Notes under the pieces: generated by a model
The model's input: the letters and a program-made list of their open reading frames with translations, nothing else
Told to the model about the DNA's origin: nothing
The model's database searches: none
Assembly: GCA_040385105.1 (NCBI GenBank)
Contig: JAZKHY010000005.1
Coordinates: 9,822 to 73,821, forward strand
DNA length: 64,000 bases
Source of the DNA: JACMQX01 sp040385105
Lineage (GTDB): Bacteria > Pseudomonadota > Gammaproteobacteria > Burkholderiales > Burkholderiaceae_C
Direction: 5' to 3'
In this document: positions 52,411 to 60,722 of the stretch, one piece after another
How the letters are laid out: every line of letters begins with the position of its first letter
How positions within the stretch are numbered: the stretch's first letter is position 1
Program-made: the position numbers and the translations under genes

Positions 52411-53430
52411 ATGGAAGAACAGATCGTCCGCATGCCAGCCAATTCAACGGCAGCACGCACACCGCGGGCACGGCCGCACTCTGTGCCGATGCCTGCCGAA
52501 GGAGAAGGCGGCGTATTCACCCAGTCCTGGTTCCCGGTGGCACTGGCCAGCGAACTCGTGCCCGAACAGATTCTCGGCCTGGAGTTCCTGGACGGAAAGA
52601 TCGTGCTGTTCCGCGCCCCTGACGGATCTGTGCGCGCCATGAGCGCCTACTGCCCCCATGTCGGCGCCGACCTGTCCGTCGGCAAGATCGTGGACGGCCG
52701 GGTGCAATGCGCCTTCCACCACTGGGAATACGACACTGAGGGTTTCTGCGTCAAGACCGGCATCGGCGACCCGCCGCCCAAGTCCGCCTGCCTGTTCATG
52801 TTCCCGGTGCAGGAGCGCTACGGGATCATCTGGGTTTTCAATGGCGAGGAGCCACTGTTCGACCTGCCGCAGATGCCCTACCCTGACGACCAGCTCGTGA
52901 TGCAGTCTTACCGCCTTGAGCAGACGCTGCATTGCGACCCGTGGGTGTTTGCCGCCAACACGCCCGACATGCAGCATCTGAAGGTGGTGCACAAGATCAA
53001 GTTCGAGACGGAAGAACCGCACGAGCTTGTGCAGTGGCACGATTACGGCCTGGAGTTCAAGTACCGCGGCCTGCACCAGGGCGACGTGCCGGTGGACAAC
53101 ACCTCGGGCATCCGTGGCACCAGCGTGTTCTACCGCTGGGGACTGTACGACGGCTTCTGGCGCTGCAACGTCACCGGCTTCAGCCTGCCGCGCCCGGGCC
53201 GGCACAACGTGTTCAGCTGCAGCATCGTGCTGGCCGGCCCCAAGTCTGCCGAGCAGCTGGAATCGGTGCTGGCCATCAGCCGCCGAACTGTGGGCGAAGA
53301 CAAGGACATCCTCAACACCATCCATTACCGCCAGGGTTTGCTGACCAAGGCAGACAAGTCACTCGGGCGCTTCCTCACCTACCTGCGCAAGTTCCCCCGT
53401 GCGCACCCCTCGGCCGGCTTCATCAACTGA
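52411..53430 (+). CDS. Rieske non-heme iron oxygenase, alpha subunit
   Basis: A 339-residue terminal oxygenase. The Rieske cluster motif is CPH-x16-CAFH (in YCPHVGADLS and CAFHHWEYD). The catalytic iron site has Asp186, His189 and His194 in NTPDMQHLKVVH, with the third carboxylate not assigned. There is no beta-subunit gene, so it belongs to the single-chain group that includes O- and N-demethylases and ring-attacking enzymes. Electrons would come from the ferredoxin just upstream. AAGGAGA precedes the ATG. With the hydroxylase it gives two oxygenations in one operon. Confidence 0.92.
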   Translation: MEEQIVRMPANSTAARTPRARPHSVPMPAEGEGGVFTQSWFPVALASELVPEQILGLEFLDGKIVLFRAPDGSVRAMSAYCPHVGADLSVGKIVDGRVQCAFHHWEYDTEGFCVKTGIGDPPPKSACLFMFPVQERYGIIWVFNGEEPLFDLPQMPYPDDQLVMQSYRLEQTLHCDPWVFAANTPDMQHLKVVHKIKFETEEPHELVQWHDYGLEFKYRGLHQGDVPVDNTSGIRGTSVFYRWGLYDGFWRCNVTGFSLPRPGRHNVFSCSIVLAGPKSAEQLESVLAISRRTVGEDKDILNTIHYRQGLLTKADKSLGRFLTYLRKFPRAHPSAGFIN

Positions 53431-53482
53431 CGCAGCCCGGCCCCTTTTCCCTCACCCAGACATTCACACCAAAGGAAAACCA

Positions 53483-53869
53483 ATGACAACCACCCGCATC
53501 AACCCCGCATCCATGGGCGGCGAGCCCGGCGCCTACTCCAACGGCATCCTGAGCGCTTCACCTGCCGCCACACTCTATGTGGCCGGCCAGATCGGCATCG
53601 ACGCCAAGGGCGTGGCCAGCCCTGACTTTGAAGCCCAGACGCGCCAGACCTGGAAAAACATCGAAGCCATCCTGGCCGAGGCCGGCATGACGCTGAAGGA
53701 CATCGTCAAGACCACCATCTTCCTGGTGAACCCGGCCGACTACCCCACCTTTGTGAAGGTACGCACCGAAGTGCTCGACGGCCACAAGCCGGCGTCGACG
53801 CTGGTCTATGTATCGGCGCTGGTCAAGCCGGACTGGAAGGTTGAAATCGACGTCATTGCAGCGCGCTGA
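53483..53869 (+). CDS. Rid-family (YjgF) protein lacking the catalytic arginine
   Basis: A 128-residue Rid-superfamily protein (LYVAGQIGIDAKG, TWKNIEAILAEAGM, WKVEIDVIAA). In E. coli RidA the arginine of the PARS segment (Arg105) holds the substrate carboxylate; here the segment is KPASTLVYV, with Ser105. From what is known of the family, this places it outside the Rid1-3 imine deaminases, so another hydrolytic or binding role is likely. AAAGGAAA precedes ATG 53483. It sits between the Rieske and glyoxalase genes. Confidence 0.85.
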   Translation: MTTTRINPASMGGEPGAYSNGILSASPAATLYVAGQIGIDAKGVASPDFEAQTRQTWKNIEAILAEAGMTLKDIVKTTIFLVNPADYPTFVKVRTEVLDGHKPASTLVYVSALVKPDWKVEIDVIAAR

Positions 53870-53898
53870 GCCGCCCTGACCCGGACCCGAGGGAAACA

Positions 53899-54348
53899 AT
53901 GGACTACGAGCTCGACACCCAAACGGACGCGGACCAGCGCATGGACCTCGCTGACCGGCCCATCCGCATCCTGCACGCCATGATGCGGGTGATGGACCTG
54001 CAGCGGTCGCTGGACTTCTACATCGGCGCGCTTGGCATGCAGCTGGTGCGCCGGCAGGACTACCCGGCCGGCCGCTTCACACTGGCGTTTCTGGGCTACG
54101 GCCCGGAAGACGCTTCCACTGTGCTGGAGCTCACCCACAACTGGGACCAGGCCGAGCCCTATGTGCACGGCACAGCCTGGGGGCACATTGCCATTGCGGT
54201 AGGCGACATCCATGCCATCTGCGCAGAACTGGCAGAAGCCGGCGTCAACATCGTGCGGCCGCCGGGGCCCATGAAGCACAGCGCGACGCTGATCGCTTTT
54301 ATTGAGGACCCGGACGGGTACAAGATTGAGTTGATACAGCGGGCGTAG
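53899..54348 (+). CDS. Glyoxalase I-like VOC protein
   Basis: A 149-residue protein close to lactoylglutathione lyase. All four metal ligands of bacterial GloA are present: His in ILHAMMRV, Glu in VLELTHNW, His in AWGHIAIAV and Glu in YKIELI, and the segment FLGYGPEDASTVLELTHNWD (read in part) is near diagnostic. A 20-residue N-terminal extension is unusual. As the last gene of the catabolic operon, it may detoxify a 2-oxoaldehyde released by ring oxidation or act on a related intermediate. Confidence 0.85.
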   Translation: MDYELDTQTDADQRMDLADRPIRILHAMMRVMDLQRSLDFYIGALGMQLVRRQDYPAGRFTLAFLGYGPEDASTVLELTHNWDQAEPYVHGTAWGHIAIAVGDIHAICAELAEAGVNIVRPPGPMKHSATLIAFIEDPDGYKIELIQRA

Positions 54349-54351
54349 ACG

Positions 54352-54371
54352 GGGCGGCGGCGGGGCCGCCC
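54352..54371 (+). terminator. GC-rich hairpin after the glyoxalase gene
   Basis: GGGCGGC at 54352-54358 pairs with GCCGCCC at 54365-54371 over a six-base loop, four bases after the glyoxalase stop. No T-run follows, so it is a weak or factor-dependent terminator candidate for the operon from 45461. Confidence 0.3.
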
Positions 54372-54488
54372 GGCTGCCCAGGCCGCAATGGAACAGCCGC
54401 TACGTCACCGGCACCACAATTTGCAGCGGCGCACAACTCGCGCCCTTGTCTGACACCGCACCAGTGGATGTGTTTTTATGCTCCATGC

Positions 54489-54770
54489 ATGTCACACATC
54501 AAAGACCCCATCTCCCTGCCCTCTGACAACCCGCTCACCCGCCTGAAGCAGTGGGATGAAGCCCGCGCCGACTTTCCGGGCGAGCACTGGATCGTGCTGG
54601 CCGCCGGGCTGGGCGTCTGGTACCTGTCTGCCAGACACCCGTCGGCCATGGTCAAGTTGGCCGGCATGGCTGCTGCAACCGCATTGGTGGGCCGGGCGGC
54701 GAGCGGGCGCAATGGGCTGTCGAAGCTGCTGCGGTACACGCCGGTGGGCGGGGCTTTGCGGGGGCGCTGA
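54489..54770 (+). CDS. Small membrane-associated protein of unknown function; intact copy of a duplicated 3' end
   Basis: A 93-residue protein with a hydrophobic segment (WIVLAAGLGVWYLSAR) and a second, weaker one (AMVKLAGMAAATALVG), ending in a basic tail (SGRNGLSKLLRYTPVGGALRG). The last 90 bases are repeated in degenerate form at 61730-61818. ATG 54489 is chosen; an ATG at 54468 gives seven more residues. I do not recognise the family. The gene marks the left edge of the 7-kb M24/TRAP cassette. Confidence 0.65.
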   Translation: MSHIKDPISLPSDNPLTRLKQWDEARADFPGEHWIVLAAGLGVWYLSARHPSAMVKLAGMAAATALVGRAASGRNGLSKLLRYTPVGGALRGR

Positions 54771-54790
54771 ACCCTGCGTGCTGGATTGCC

Positions 54791-55696
54791 CTATGGAGAT
54801 GAAATAGCGGCATTCGCAATCAGAAATTCCAGCAGCGCCGAGACTGATGGGGCCAACCCTACACGCTTGCGTACGCTTAAAGCCAGGGGAAGCGATGCCC
54901 ATGACTCGTCCAGCTCGATCACGCGCAGCTTTCCCTGGGCCTGGTGCCGCCGCGCCGTCGAGCCCGGGACGATCCCGATGCCCACGCCGGTTGCAACGAA
55001 ATCGCAGGCCATGCTGAAACTGCGCAGTTGCACGCTGTTGCGCAGCGGCCGGCCCTCGTCCTGCGCGTGCTGTTGCAGCAGCGTGTGCATCCAGCTGCCA
55101 CGGCCAGGGCCGACGAGGTCATAGCCAAGGAAGTCGGCAAACCGGGCGCGATCACCAGAGACGCCGCGCCAATCCGGCGGAGCAATGATGACGTAACGGT
55201 CCACTGCAAACGGGATCGTTTCGAGGTCCTTCGTGTCGACCGGCTCGGCCAGCACGCCGATGTCCGCCCGGCCGTCAGATATGGCCTGCGGGATCTGGTC
55301 GTTGACTACCTCCTCGATCGTCAGCGTAGTGGCGGGGTTGTCAATTAAAAATCTCGCCAGCGGATCCTTCAGGTACTCGTAGAGCGCGACCGTATTGCTG
55401 TACAGCTTGACGAAGCTCTTGCCGCGGCTGCTGTATTCGGACAACTCATCATTCATGCGCTGGAATTCACCCAGCAGGCGCCACGCGTGACCGAGCAGCT
55501 TCTTGCCCGCCTCTGTGGGCACAACGCCGCCTCGCCCGCGCATCAGCAGGGGCGTGCCCATCTCGGCTTCCATTTCCTTGATGCGCGCACTGATCGAGGC
55601 AACAGCCCGGCTGGAACGCTCGGCGCCATGCGTGATGCTGCCCGCCTGGACAACGTTCACAAAGATGCGCAAGTCTGAGATGTCAAAACGGATCAT
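54791..55696 (-). CDS. LysR-family regulator of the M24/TRAP cassette
   Basis: A 301-residue LysR regulator with helix-turn-helix at about 5-65 (LRIFVNVVQAGSITHGAERS, ASISARIKEMEAEMGTPLL) and an effector domain with GRADIGVLAEPVDTKDLETI. It is divergent from the M24 gene across 206 bp and so should control the cassette 55903-61693. The ATG at 55696 is the natural start; the frame is open upstream. Its stop lies 20 bases from the end of the small gene at 54489-54770. Confidence 0.92.
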   Translation of the reverse strand: MIRFDISDLRIFVNVVQAGSITHGAERSSRAVASISARIKEMEAEMGTPLLMRGRGGVVPTEAGKKLLGHAWRLLGEFQRMNDELSEYSSRGKSFVKLYSNTVALYEYLKDPLARFLIDNPATTLTIEEVVNDQIPQAISDGRADIGVLAEPVDTKDLETIPFAVDRYVIIAPPDWRGVSGDRARFADFLGYDLVGPGRGSWMHTLLQQHAQDEGRPLRNSVQLRSFSMACDFVATGVGIGIVPGSTARRHQAQGKLRVIELDESWASLPLALSVRKRVGLAPSVSALLEFLIANAAISSP

Positions 55697-55801
55697 GTTT
55701 GCCGATGGGCAGTGCCGGGGTTGGATGCGATGGCGTCGAACGTAGCACGCAACTTCCAGGCCAGTCATCGGGACAAACATGAGGTTCGGCGCGTTTGCGT
55801 T

Positions 55802-55826
55802 CCCTGCGGATTTTCCGAAGGCAGGG
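55802..55826. promoter_or_regulatory. CCCTGC-N13-GCAGGG dyad in the LysR/M24 divergent region
   Basis: Perfect 6-bp arms at 55802-55807 and 55821-55826. It lies about midway between the LysR start (55696) and the M24 start (55903). It is a possible regulator site; the spacing is two bases longer than standard LysR boxes. Confidence 0.28.
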
Positions 55827-55902
55827 TCCAAATTATCAAATTGCCAGCCACAGTGCGTCACACAAGAATCCGGGTCACAGACACACAACCCGCGAGACCA
55901 TC

Positions 55903-57042
55903 TTGAACATTCGACCCGACATCGACGCACTCAACCAGATCAATTCCACCCGCAAGCTGGACGCGCTCATTTGCATGAGCCCTGAAAACTTCACCTACGT
56001 CGCCGGGGCGTTCATCACCACAATCAAGACGATCAGGCCGCGCCATGCGTACTCGGTGCTGACGCGCGCCGGCCATGCATGCGCCATCATCTGTTCGATC
56101 GAAGAGTCACTCGTCCGGGCGGAAAGCTGGGTCCAGGATATCCGCGCCTACACGGAATTCATCGACGACCCCGTCGAAGTGCTGGCGGACACGCTGAAAA
56201 AGCTGGGCCTCGCATCGGGCACCGTCGGGTTCGACCTCGGCTACGTCCCGGCCGCATCACTGCGCAAGCTGGCAGAGCTGCTGCCCGCGCTTGTGATGGT
56301 CGACACCACGGAAGACGTGGCTGCGGTGCGCGCGATCAAGACGCCGGCAGAGATTGCGCTGATGGAGGCAACCACGCGCCAGACGCACCAGGCCATCGTC
56401 GAGGGGCTGTCTGCCAGCAAGCTGGGCGACACCGACCGAATGATCGCCAACCGCATCATCAAAAGAATGTTCGACCTGGGTGCCAACGGTGTGCAGCACC
56501 TGCACCTGGCATCCGGCCCGCGCACACCGCAGGTCCACAACCATCCTTCGGATGACGAGACACGCCCAGGAGAGATCCTCAGGCTCGACATCGGCGGCAC
56601 CTACGGCGCCTTTGCCAGCGACGTGGCGCGCACCTACTCCACCGGCAGCCCGTCGGCCATGCAGGCAGACGTGTACCGCGAGCTGTGCGAGGTTCAGGCC
56701 CTCACGATTGGCGCGATGCGTCCTGGCGTGCCGGCCGAAGACCTGTTCTACCTGTGCCGCGATACCTTCCTTGACCGGGGCCTGCCCTGCACGCTGCCGC
56801 ATATCGGCCATTCGTTCGGCATCGAGGCGCATGAAAGCCCGATGATCCGCCCCGGCGAGAAAACGCTGCTGAAGGCCGGCATGGTCATCAACATCGAACC
56901 GATGACGCGCGACGAAGACGGCAACCTGTACCACACCGAGGACCTTGTCCTGGTGACGGAAGACGGCTACAGGCTCCTCACCCACGGACTGGCACCGCGC
57001 GAGATCCCGGTGCTCGGAACGCCGCTGGCCCTGAACAGCTGA
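55903..57042 (+). CDS. M24-family metallohydrolase (Xaa-Pro dipeptidase/ectoine hydrolase-like)
   Basis: A 379-residue pita-bread-fold protein. The N-terminal creatinase-like domain spans about 10-140. The catalytic domain has all five metal ligands of the family: two Asp in RLDIGGTYGAFASDVART, His in HIGHSFGIEAHE, Glu in INIEPMTRDE and Glu in YHTEDLVLV. The family covers prolidases, creatinase and ectoine hydrolases, which open amide or cyclic amidine bonds. The start is uncertain; I chose TTG 55903, giving LNIRPDIDALNQ. Linked TRAP genes suggest it acts on an imported amide-like solute. Confidence 0.86.
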   Translation: MNIRPDIDALNQINSTRKLDALICMSPENFTYVAGAFITTIKTIRPRHAYSVLTRAGHACAIICSIEESLVRAESWVQDIRAYTEFIDDPVEVLADTLKKLGLASGTVGFDLGYVPAASLRKLAELLPALVMVDTTEDVAAVRAIKTPAEIALMEATTRQTHQAIVEGLSASKLGDTDRMIANRIIKRMFDLGANGVQHLHLASGPRTPQVHNHPSDDETRPGEILRLDIGGTYGAFASDVARTYSTGSPSAMQADVYRELCEVQALTIGAMRPGVPAEDLFYLCRDTFLDRGLPCTLPHIGHSFGIEAHESPMIRPGEKTLLKAGMVINIEPMTRDEDGNLYHTEDLVLVTEDGYRLLTHGLAPREIPVLGTPLALNS

Positions 57043-57081
57043 CCCCCTTCCCACACAACCCTACTTCCACAGGAATCCCTC

Positions 57082-58119
57082 ATGAAACTCCCTGCCCTTG
57101 TGCTAGCCGCCTCGCTGGCTCTCGCATTTCCCGCCTTTGCCCAGACCAAATGGGACCTGGCGTCTGCCTTCGTGCCGAGCAACTTCCACGTGGAGAACCT
57201 GACGCAGTTCGCTGCCGACGTGGACAAGGCCACAGCCGGCCAGCTCAAGATCACCGTGCACGCCAACTCGTCGCTGTTCAAGGCCAACGAGATCAAGCGC
57301 GCGGTACAGGGTGGGCAAGTTCATGCGGGTGAAATCCTCATGACCGCCTACGAGAACGAAAGCGGCGTGCTTGGCGTTGATGGCATCCCCTTCCTCGCGA
57401 CGAGCTATACCGCAGCCCGCAAGCTCTACCAGGCACAGCGCCCCGTGCTGGAGAAATTCCTCGACAAGCAGGGGCTGACGCTGCTGTACTGCGTGCCCTG
57501 GCCGGCCTCAGGCATCTACACCAAACGCCCCATCGGCGCCATGGCGGATATGCGCGGCATCAAATGGCGTGCCTATTCGCCGGCAACCACGAAGATGGGC
57601 GAATTGATGGGCGCGCAACCTGTCACGGTGCAGGCTGCCGAGTTGAGCCAGGCGCTGGCCACCGGTGTCGTGGAAGCTTTCATGACATCCAGCCAGACCG
57701 GCGTGGACAGCCGGGTCTATGAGCAGGTCAAATACTTCTACGACATGCAGGCGGCATTGCCAAAGAATGCCGTGTTCGTTAGCAGCGCGGCTTTCCAGGC
57801 GCTGGACAAGGCGCAGCAGGCCGCAGTGCTCAAAGCCTCCGCGGATGCGGAGGAGCGTGGCTGGAAGGCCAGCTCAGACTGGAACGAGAAGTCCAAAAAA
57901 ACTTTGCTGCAAAAAGGCGTTTACGTCCTGCAGCCCTCCGTCAAGCTGTCGGCTGATGCCAAGCAGATGGGCTTTTCGCTGCTGATGGACTGGCAAAAGC
58001 GGGCCGGCGCCGACGGTGAGGCGATCGTCGCCAATTTCCAGAAGACACAGATTGCCGTGCCCCCGGCAAAGCCTGCAGGCGTTGCAGCCCCAGCAGCAGC
58101 CAACGGAGCGCGCAAGTGA
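57082..58119 (+). CDS. TRAP transporter substrate-binding protein (DctP type)
   Basis: A 345-residue periplasmic binding protein with signal peptide ending FPAFAQ. The DctP fold is marked by HVENLTQFAADVDKATAGQL, HANSSLFKANEIKRAVQGGQ and the carboxylate-binding Arg in MRGIKWRAYSP. A Pro/Ala-rich tail follows. It is followed by both membrane subunits, giving a complete sodium-driven uptake system. The ligand should be an organic acid or zwitterion with a carboxylate. Confidence 0.92.
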   Translation: MKLPALVLAASLALAFPAFAQTKWDLASAFVPSNFHVENLTQFAADVDKATAGQLKITVHANSSLFKANEIKRAVQGGQVHAGEILMTAYENESGVLGVDGIPFLATSYTAARKLYQAQRPVLEKFLDKQGLTLLYCVPWPASGIYTKRPIGAMADMRGIKWRAYSPATTKMGELMGAQPVTVQAAELSQALATGVVEAFMTSSQTGVDSRVYEQVKYFYDMQAALPKNAVFVSSAAFQALDKAQQAAVLKASADAEERGWKASSDWNEKSKKTLLQKGVYVLQPSVKLSADAKQMGFSLLMDWQKRAGADGEAIVANFQKTQIAVPPAKPAGVAAPAAANGARK

Positions 58120-58649
58120 GGCACCTGCTTGACAGGCTCTATCTCGTCACGGCCTGGATGGCGGCGCTCAGCGTCTTTGCCATCTGCGCGCTGATGCTGT
58201 TCCAGAGCCTTGGCCGCGAACTTGGCGTGAAAACGGGCGGAACCAATGACCTGGTGGCATGGCTGTGCGCGGCATCGGCCTTCCTCGCGATGGCTCATTC
58301 GTTCAAGCATGGGGACTTCGTGCGCGTCACCCTGTTGTCCGAAAAACTGGGGCCATCCGCACGCCGGGCATTGGAGCTGTTCACCCTGGTAGGCGCGGCA
58401 TTGGCCGTTGGCTACCTCACCTGGTGGGCCACGCGCTTCACGTACGAGAGCTGGCAGTTCAACGAAATGGCCAGCGGCATGCTCGTCGTACCCCTGTGGA
58501 TCCCGCAACTGGCATTCGTCGTGGGCACCTGGGTGTTCTTCATCGCGGTGCTGGATGAAGCATGGATTGTTGCGCGAGGCGCCAGGCCTTCTTACGTCGT
58601 AGCGGTGGAAGAGCGGCATGCGCGCGGTGACTTCTCGTCCGACATTTAA
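58116..58649 (+). CDS. TRAP transporter small membrane subunit (DctQ type)
   Basis: A 177-residue protein with four membrane helices (LVTAWMAALSVFAICALMLF, WLCAASAFLAMAHSFKHGDF, and two more), the pattern of DctQ. The GTG start at 58116 overlaps the binding-protein stop. It pairs with the large permease subunit encoded next. Confidence 0.9.
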   Translation: MRHLLDRLYLVTAWMAALSVFAICALMLFQSLGRELGVKTGGTNDLVAWLCAASAFLAMAHSFKHGDFVRVTLLSEKLGPSARRALELFTLVGAALAVGYLTWWATRFTYESWQFNEMASGMLVVPLWIPQLAFVVGTWVFFIAVLDEAWIVARGARPSYVVAVEERHARGDFSSDI

Positions 58650-58670
58650 AGAACAGCACGAAAGCAATTG

Positions 58671-59981
58671 ATGGAAATACTTGGAATCGGCCTCTTGTTG
58701 CTGGTGGTGATGATGGTCCTGCTGGCCAGTGGCCTGTGGATCGCCATCACCCTGGCAGTCTGCGGCTGGGTGGGGCAGGCCTTTTTTGTCAACACGCAGC
58801 CCGGCAAGAACCTGTTTACCGCCTTCTGGGAGAGCAGTGCCTCATGGGAACTGGCGGCGTTGCCGCTCTTCGTCTGGATGGGTGAGATTCTCTTCCGCAC
58901 CAAGCTGAGCGAGGAGATGTTCGAAGGCCTGCGGCCGTGGCTCAACCGCATGCCGGGGCGGCTGATGCACACGACGATCCTCGGCTGCGGCATCTTCGGC
59001 TCGGTCAGCGGCTCTTCTGCGGCGACCTGCGCGACGATATCCAAGGTAGCGCTGCCCGAACTCAAGAGGCGCGGCTATGACGAGAACCTGGCCCTCGGGG
59101 CGCTCGCCACAGGCGGCACATTGGGCATCCTCATCCCGCCATCCATCACCATGGTGGTGTATGCAGTGGCGGCCGACGCGTCGATCATCCGGATCTTCCT
59201 GGCGGGGTTCCTGCCCGGCTTGCTGCTGATGGGGCTGTTCATGGGCTACATCGCCTGGTGGTCGTTGCGCAACCCTGGCAAGGTACCCCCGGCCGACCCG
59301 CCTTCCAGCTTTCTGCACAAGCTGCGGCAAAGCGGCAATCTCATCCCCTGTGCCGCGCTCATCGTCTTCATCGTCTGGGTGCTGGTAGCGGGCTATGCCA
59401 CGGCGACGGAATGCGCGGCCTATGGCGTCGCAGGCTCGCTGGCGATCGCCGCATGGGGCCGGTCGCTCACCTGGGCCAATTTCACCGGGGGGCTGATGGG
59501 CGCGACCCGCACCAGTTGCATGATCATGTTCATCTTGGCCGGCGCCGCTTTCCTCACCAAGACGATGGCCTTTACCGGCGTGCCGCGTGAACTGGCGGCC
59601 TGGGTCAACGGCATGCACCTGTCGCCCTATGCGCTGATCGGCTCACTGGTGCTGGTGTACCTGGTGCTGGGCACGGCTCTGGATGGCATCAGCATGATCG
59701 TGCTGACCAGCGCCGTCGTGCTGCCGATGATCCAGAAGGCTGGTTTTGACCTGATCTGGTTCGGCATCTTCATCGTGCTTTTGGTGGAGATCGCGGAGGT
59801 CACGCCACCCGTCGGCTTCAACCTCTTCGTGCTGCAGAACATGACAGGCAAGGACAGCAACGTCATCGCCCGGGCCGCCATTCCATTCTTCATCTGCCTT
59901 GTCGTGTGCATCGCCCTCATCACGATCTTCCCTTCCATCGTGACCGCCCTGCCCGACCTGGTCATGGGTGTTGAAAAGTAA
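58671..59981 (+). CDS. TRAP transporter large permease subunit (DctM type)
   Basis: A 436-residue protein with about twelve membrane segments. Family motifs are GSVSGSSAATCATISKVAL, GGTLGILIPPSITMVVY and VEIAEVTPPVGFNLFVLQ. It forms the sodium-coupled channel with the small subunit. ATG 58671 is preferred to the TTG one codon earlier. Gene order P-Q-M is standard. Confidence 0.94.
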   Translation: MEILGIGLLLLVVMMVLLASGLWIAITLAVCGWVGQAFFVNTQPGKNLFTAFWESSASWELAALPLFVWMGEILFRTKLSEEMFEGLRPWLNRMPGRLMHTTILGCGIFGSVSGSSAATCATISKVALPELKRRGYDENLALGALATGGTLGILIPPSITMVVYAVAADASIIRIFLAGFLPGLLLMGLFMGYIAWWSLRNPGKVPPADPPSSFLHKLRQSGNLIPCAALIVFIVWVLVAGYATATECAAYGVAGSLAIAAWGRSLTWANFTGGLMGATRTSCMIMFILAGAAFLTKTMAFTGVPRELAAWVNGMHLSPYALIGSLVLVYLVLGTALDGISMIVLTSAVVLPMIQKAGFDLIWFGIFIVLLVEIAEVTPPVGFNLFVLQNMTGKDSNVIARAAIPFFICLVVCIALITIFPSIVTALPDLVMGVEK

Positions 59982-59996
59982 ACCTGAAGAAAGACC

Positions 59997-60722
59997 ATGA
60001 CTTACACAGTAATCGGGCGATGCGCCCGCACCAACCAGATCGGCATCGGCGTTGCGACGTACTCGCTCGCGGCCGGCTCCTTCACGCAAGGCGCCCATGG
60101 CGGCTTTGGCATTGCCATGACCCAGGCCAACGTCCGCAAGGGCAACGCGCCGATTGCACAACAACTGCTGGCGCAAGGCCTGTCAGGCCGCAGCGTCCTG
60201 GATGCGCTGGTGCGTGACGACGCGCACCAGGCGCTGCGGCAGATCGCCGTCATGCCCCGGTGCGGAGACCCCGCCGTCCACACCGGCGCGCTGGTGCAGG
60301 GCTGGGCCGGGTCGAAGATCGGGCGGGACTACGTTGTCTTTGGCAACGTGCTTGCCGGCGAGCAGGTCGTCGACGCCATGGAAACAGGCTTTTGCACTGA
60401 CGAGGGGCAGCCCCTGGTGGAACGCCTGATCCGCTCGCTGGAACATGGCCGCGATGCCGGCGGCCAGGGCTGGCAAATGCCCAGGCTGGCAGAGCGCTCG
60501 GCCTGTGTCGTTGTCACCGACCGGAAAAACCATGCGGAATGGGACTTGCGGGTGGACCTGCACCGCACCGCCGTGGATGAACTGCGCCGCCTCTATGAGG
60601 TATTTGCCAACTACCAGCCGTACTACAACGACCGTGACGAAGACCCCAGCCGCTGCCTTTCACAGGTTGCCTGGGAACGAAAAAACCTGACAGAGTATCA
60701 ACTAGAGGAGTTCCTGAAATGA
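59997..60722 (+). CDS. DUF1028 family protein (Ntn-hydrolase-like)
   Basis: A 241-residue protein of the DUF1028 family: TYTVIGRCARTNQIGIGVAT, FTQGAHGGFGIAMTQANVRKG, and VVFGNVLAGEQVVDAM are typical. Relatives have an N-terminal-nucleophile hydrolase fold, suggesting amidohydrolase activity, though no function is proven. It starts 16 bases after the TRAP permease gene and overlaps the Bug gene by four bases, so it belongs to the same operon, perhaps acting with the M24 enzyme on amide bonds. Confidence 0.88.
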   Translation: MTYTVIGRCARTNQIGIGVATYSLAAGSFTQGAHGGFGIAMTQANVRKGNAPIAQQLLAQGLSGRSVLDALVRDDAHQALRQIAVMPRCGDPAVHTGALVQGWAGSKIGRDYVVFGNVLAGEQVVDAMETGFCTDEGQPLVERLIRSLEHGRDAGGQGWQMPRLAERSACVVVTDRKNHAEWDLRVDLHRTAVDELRRLYEVFANYQPYYNDRDEDPSRCLSQVAWERKNLTEYQLEEFLK

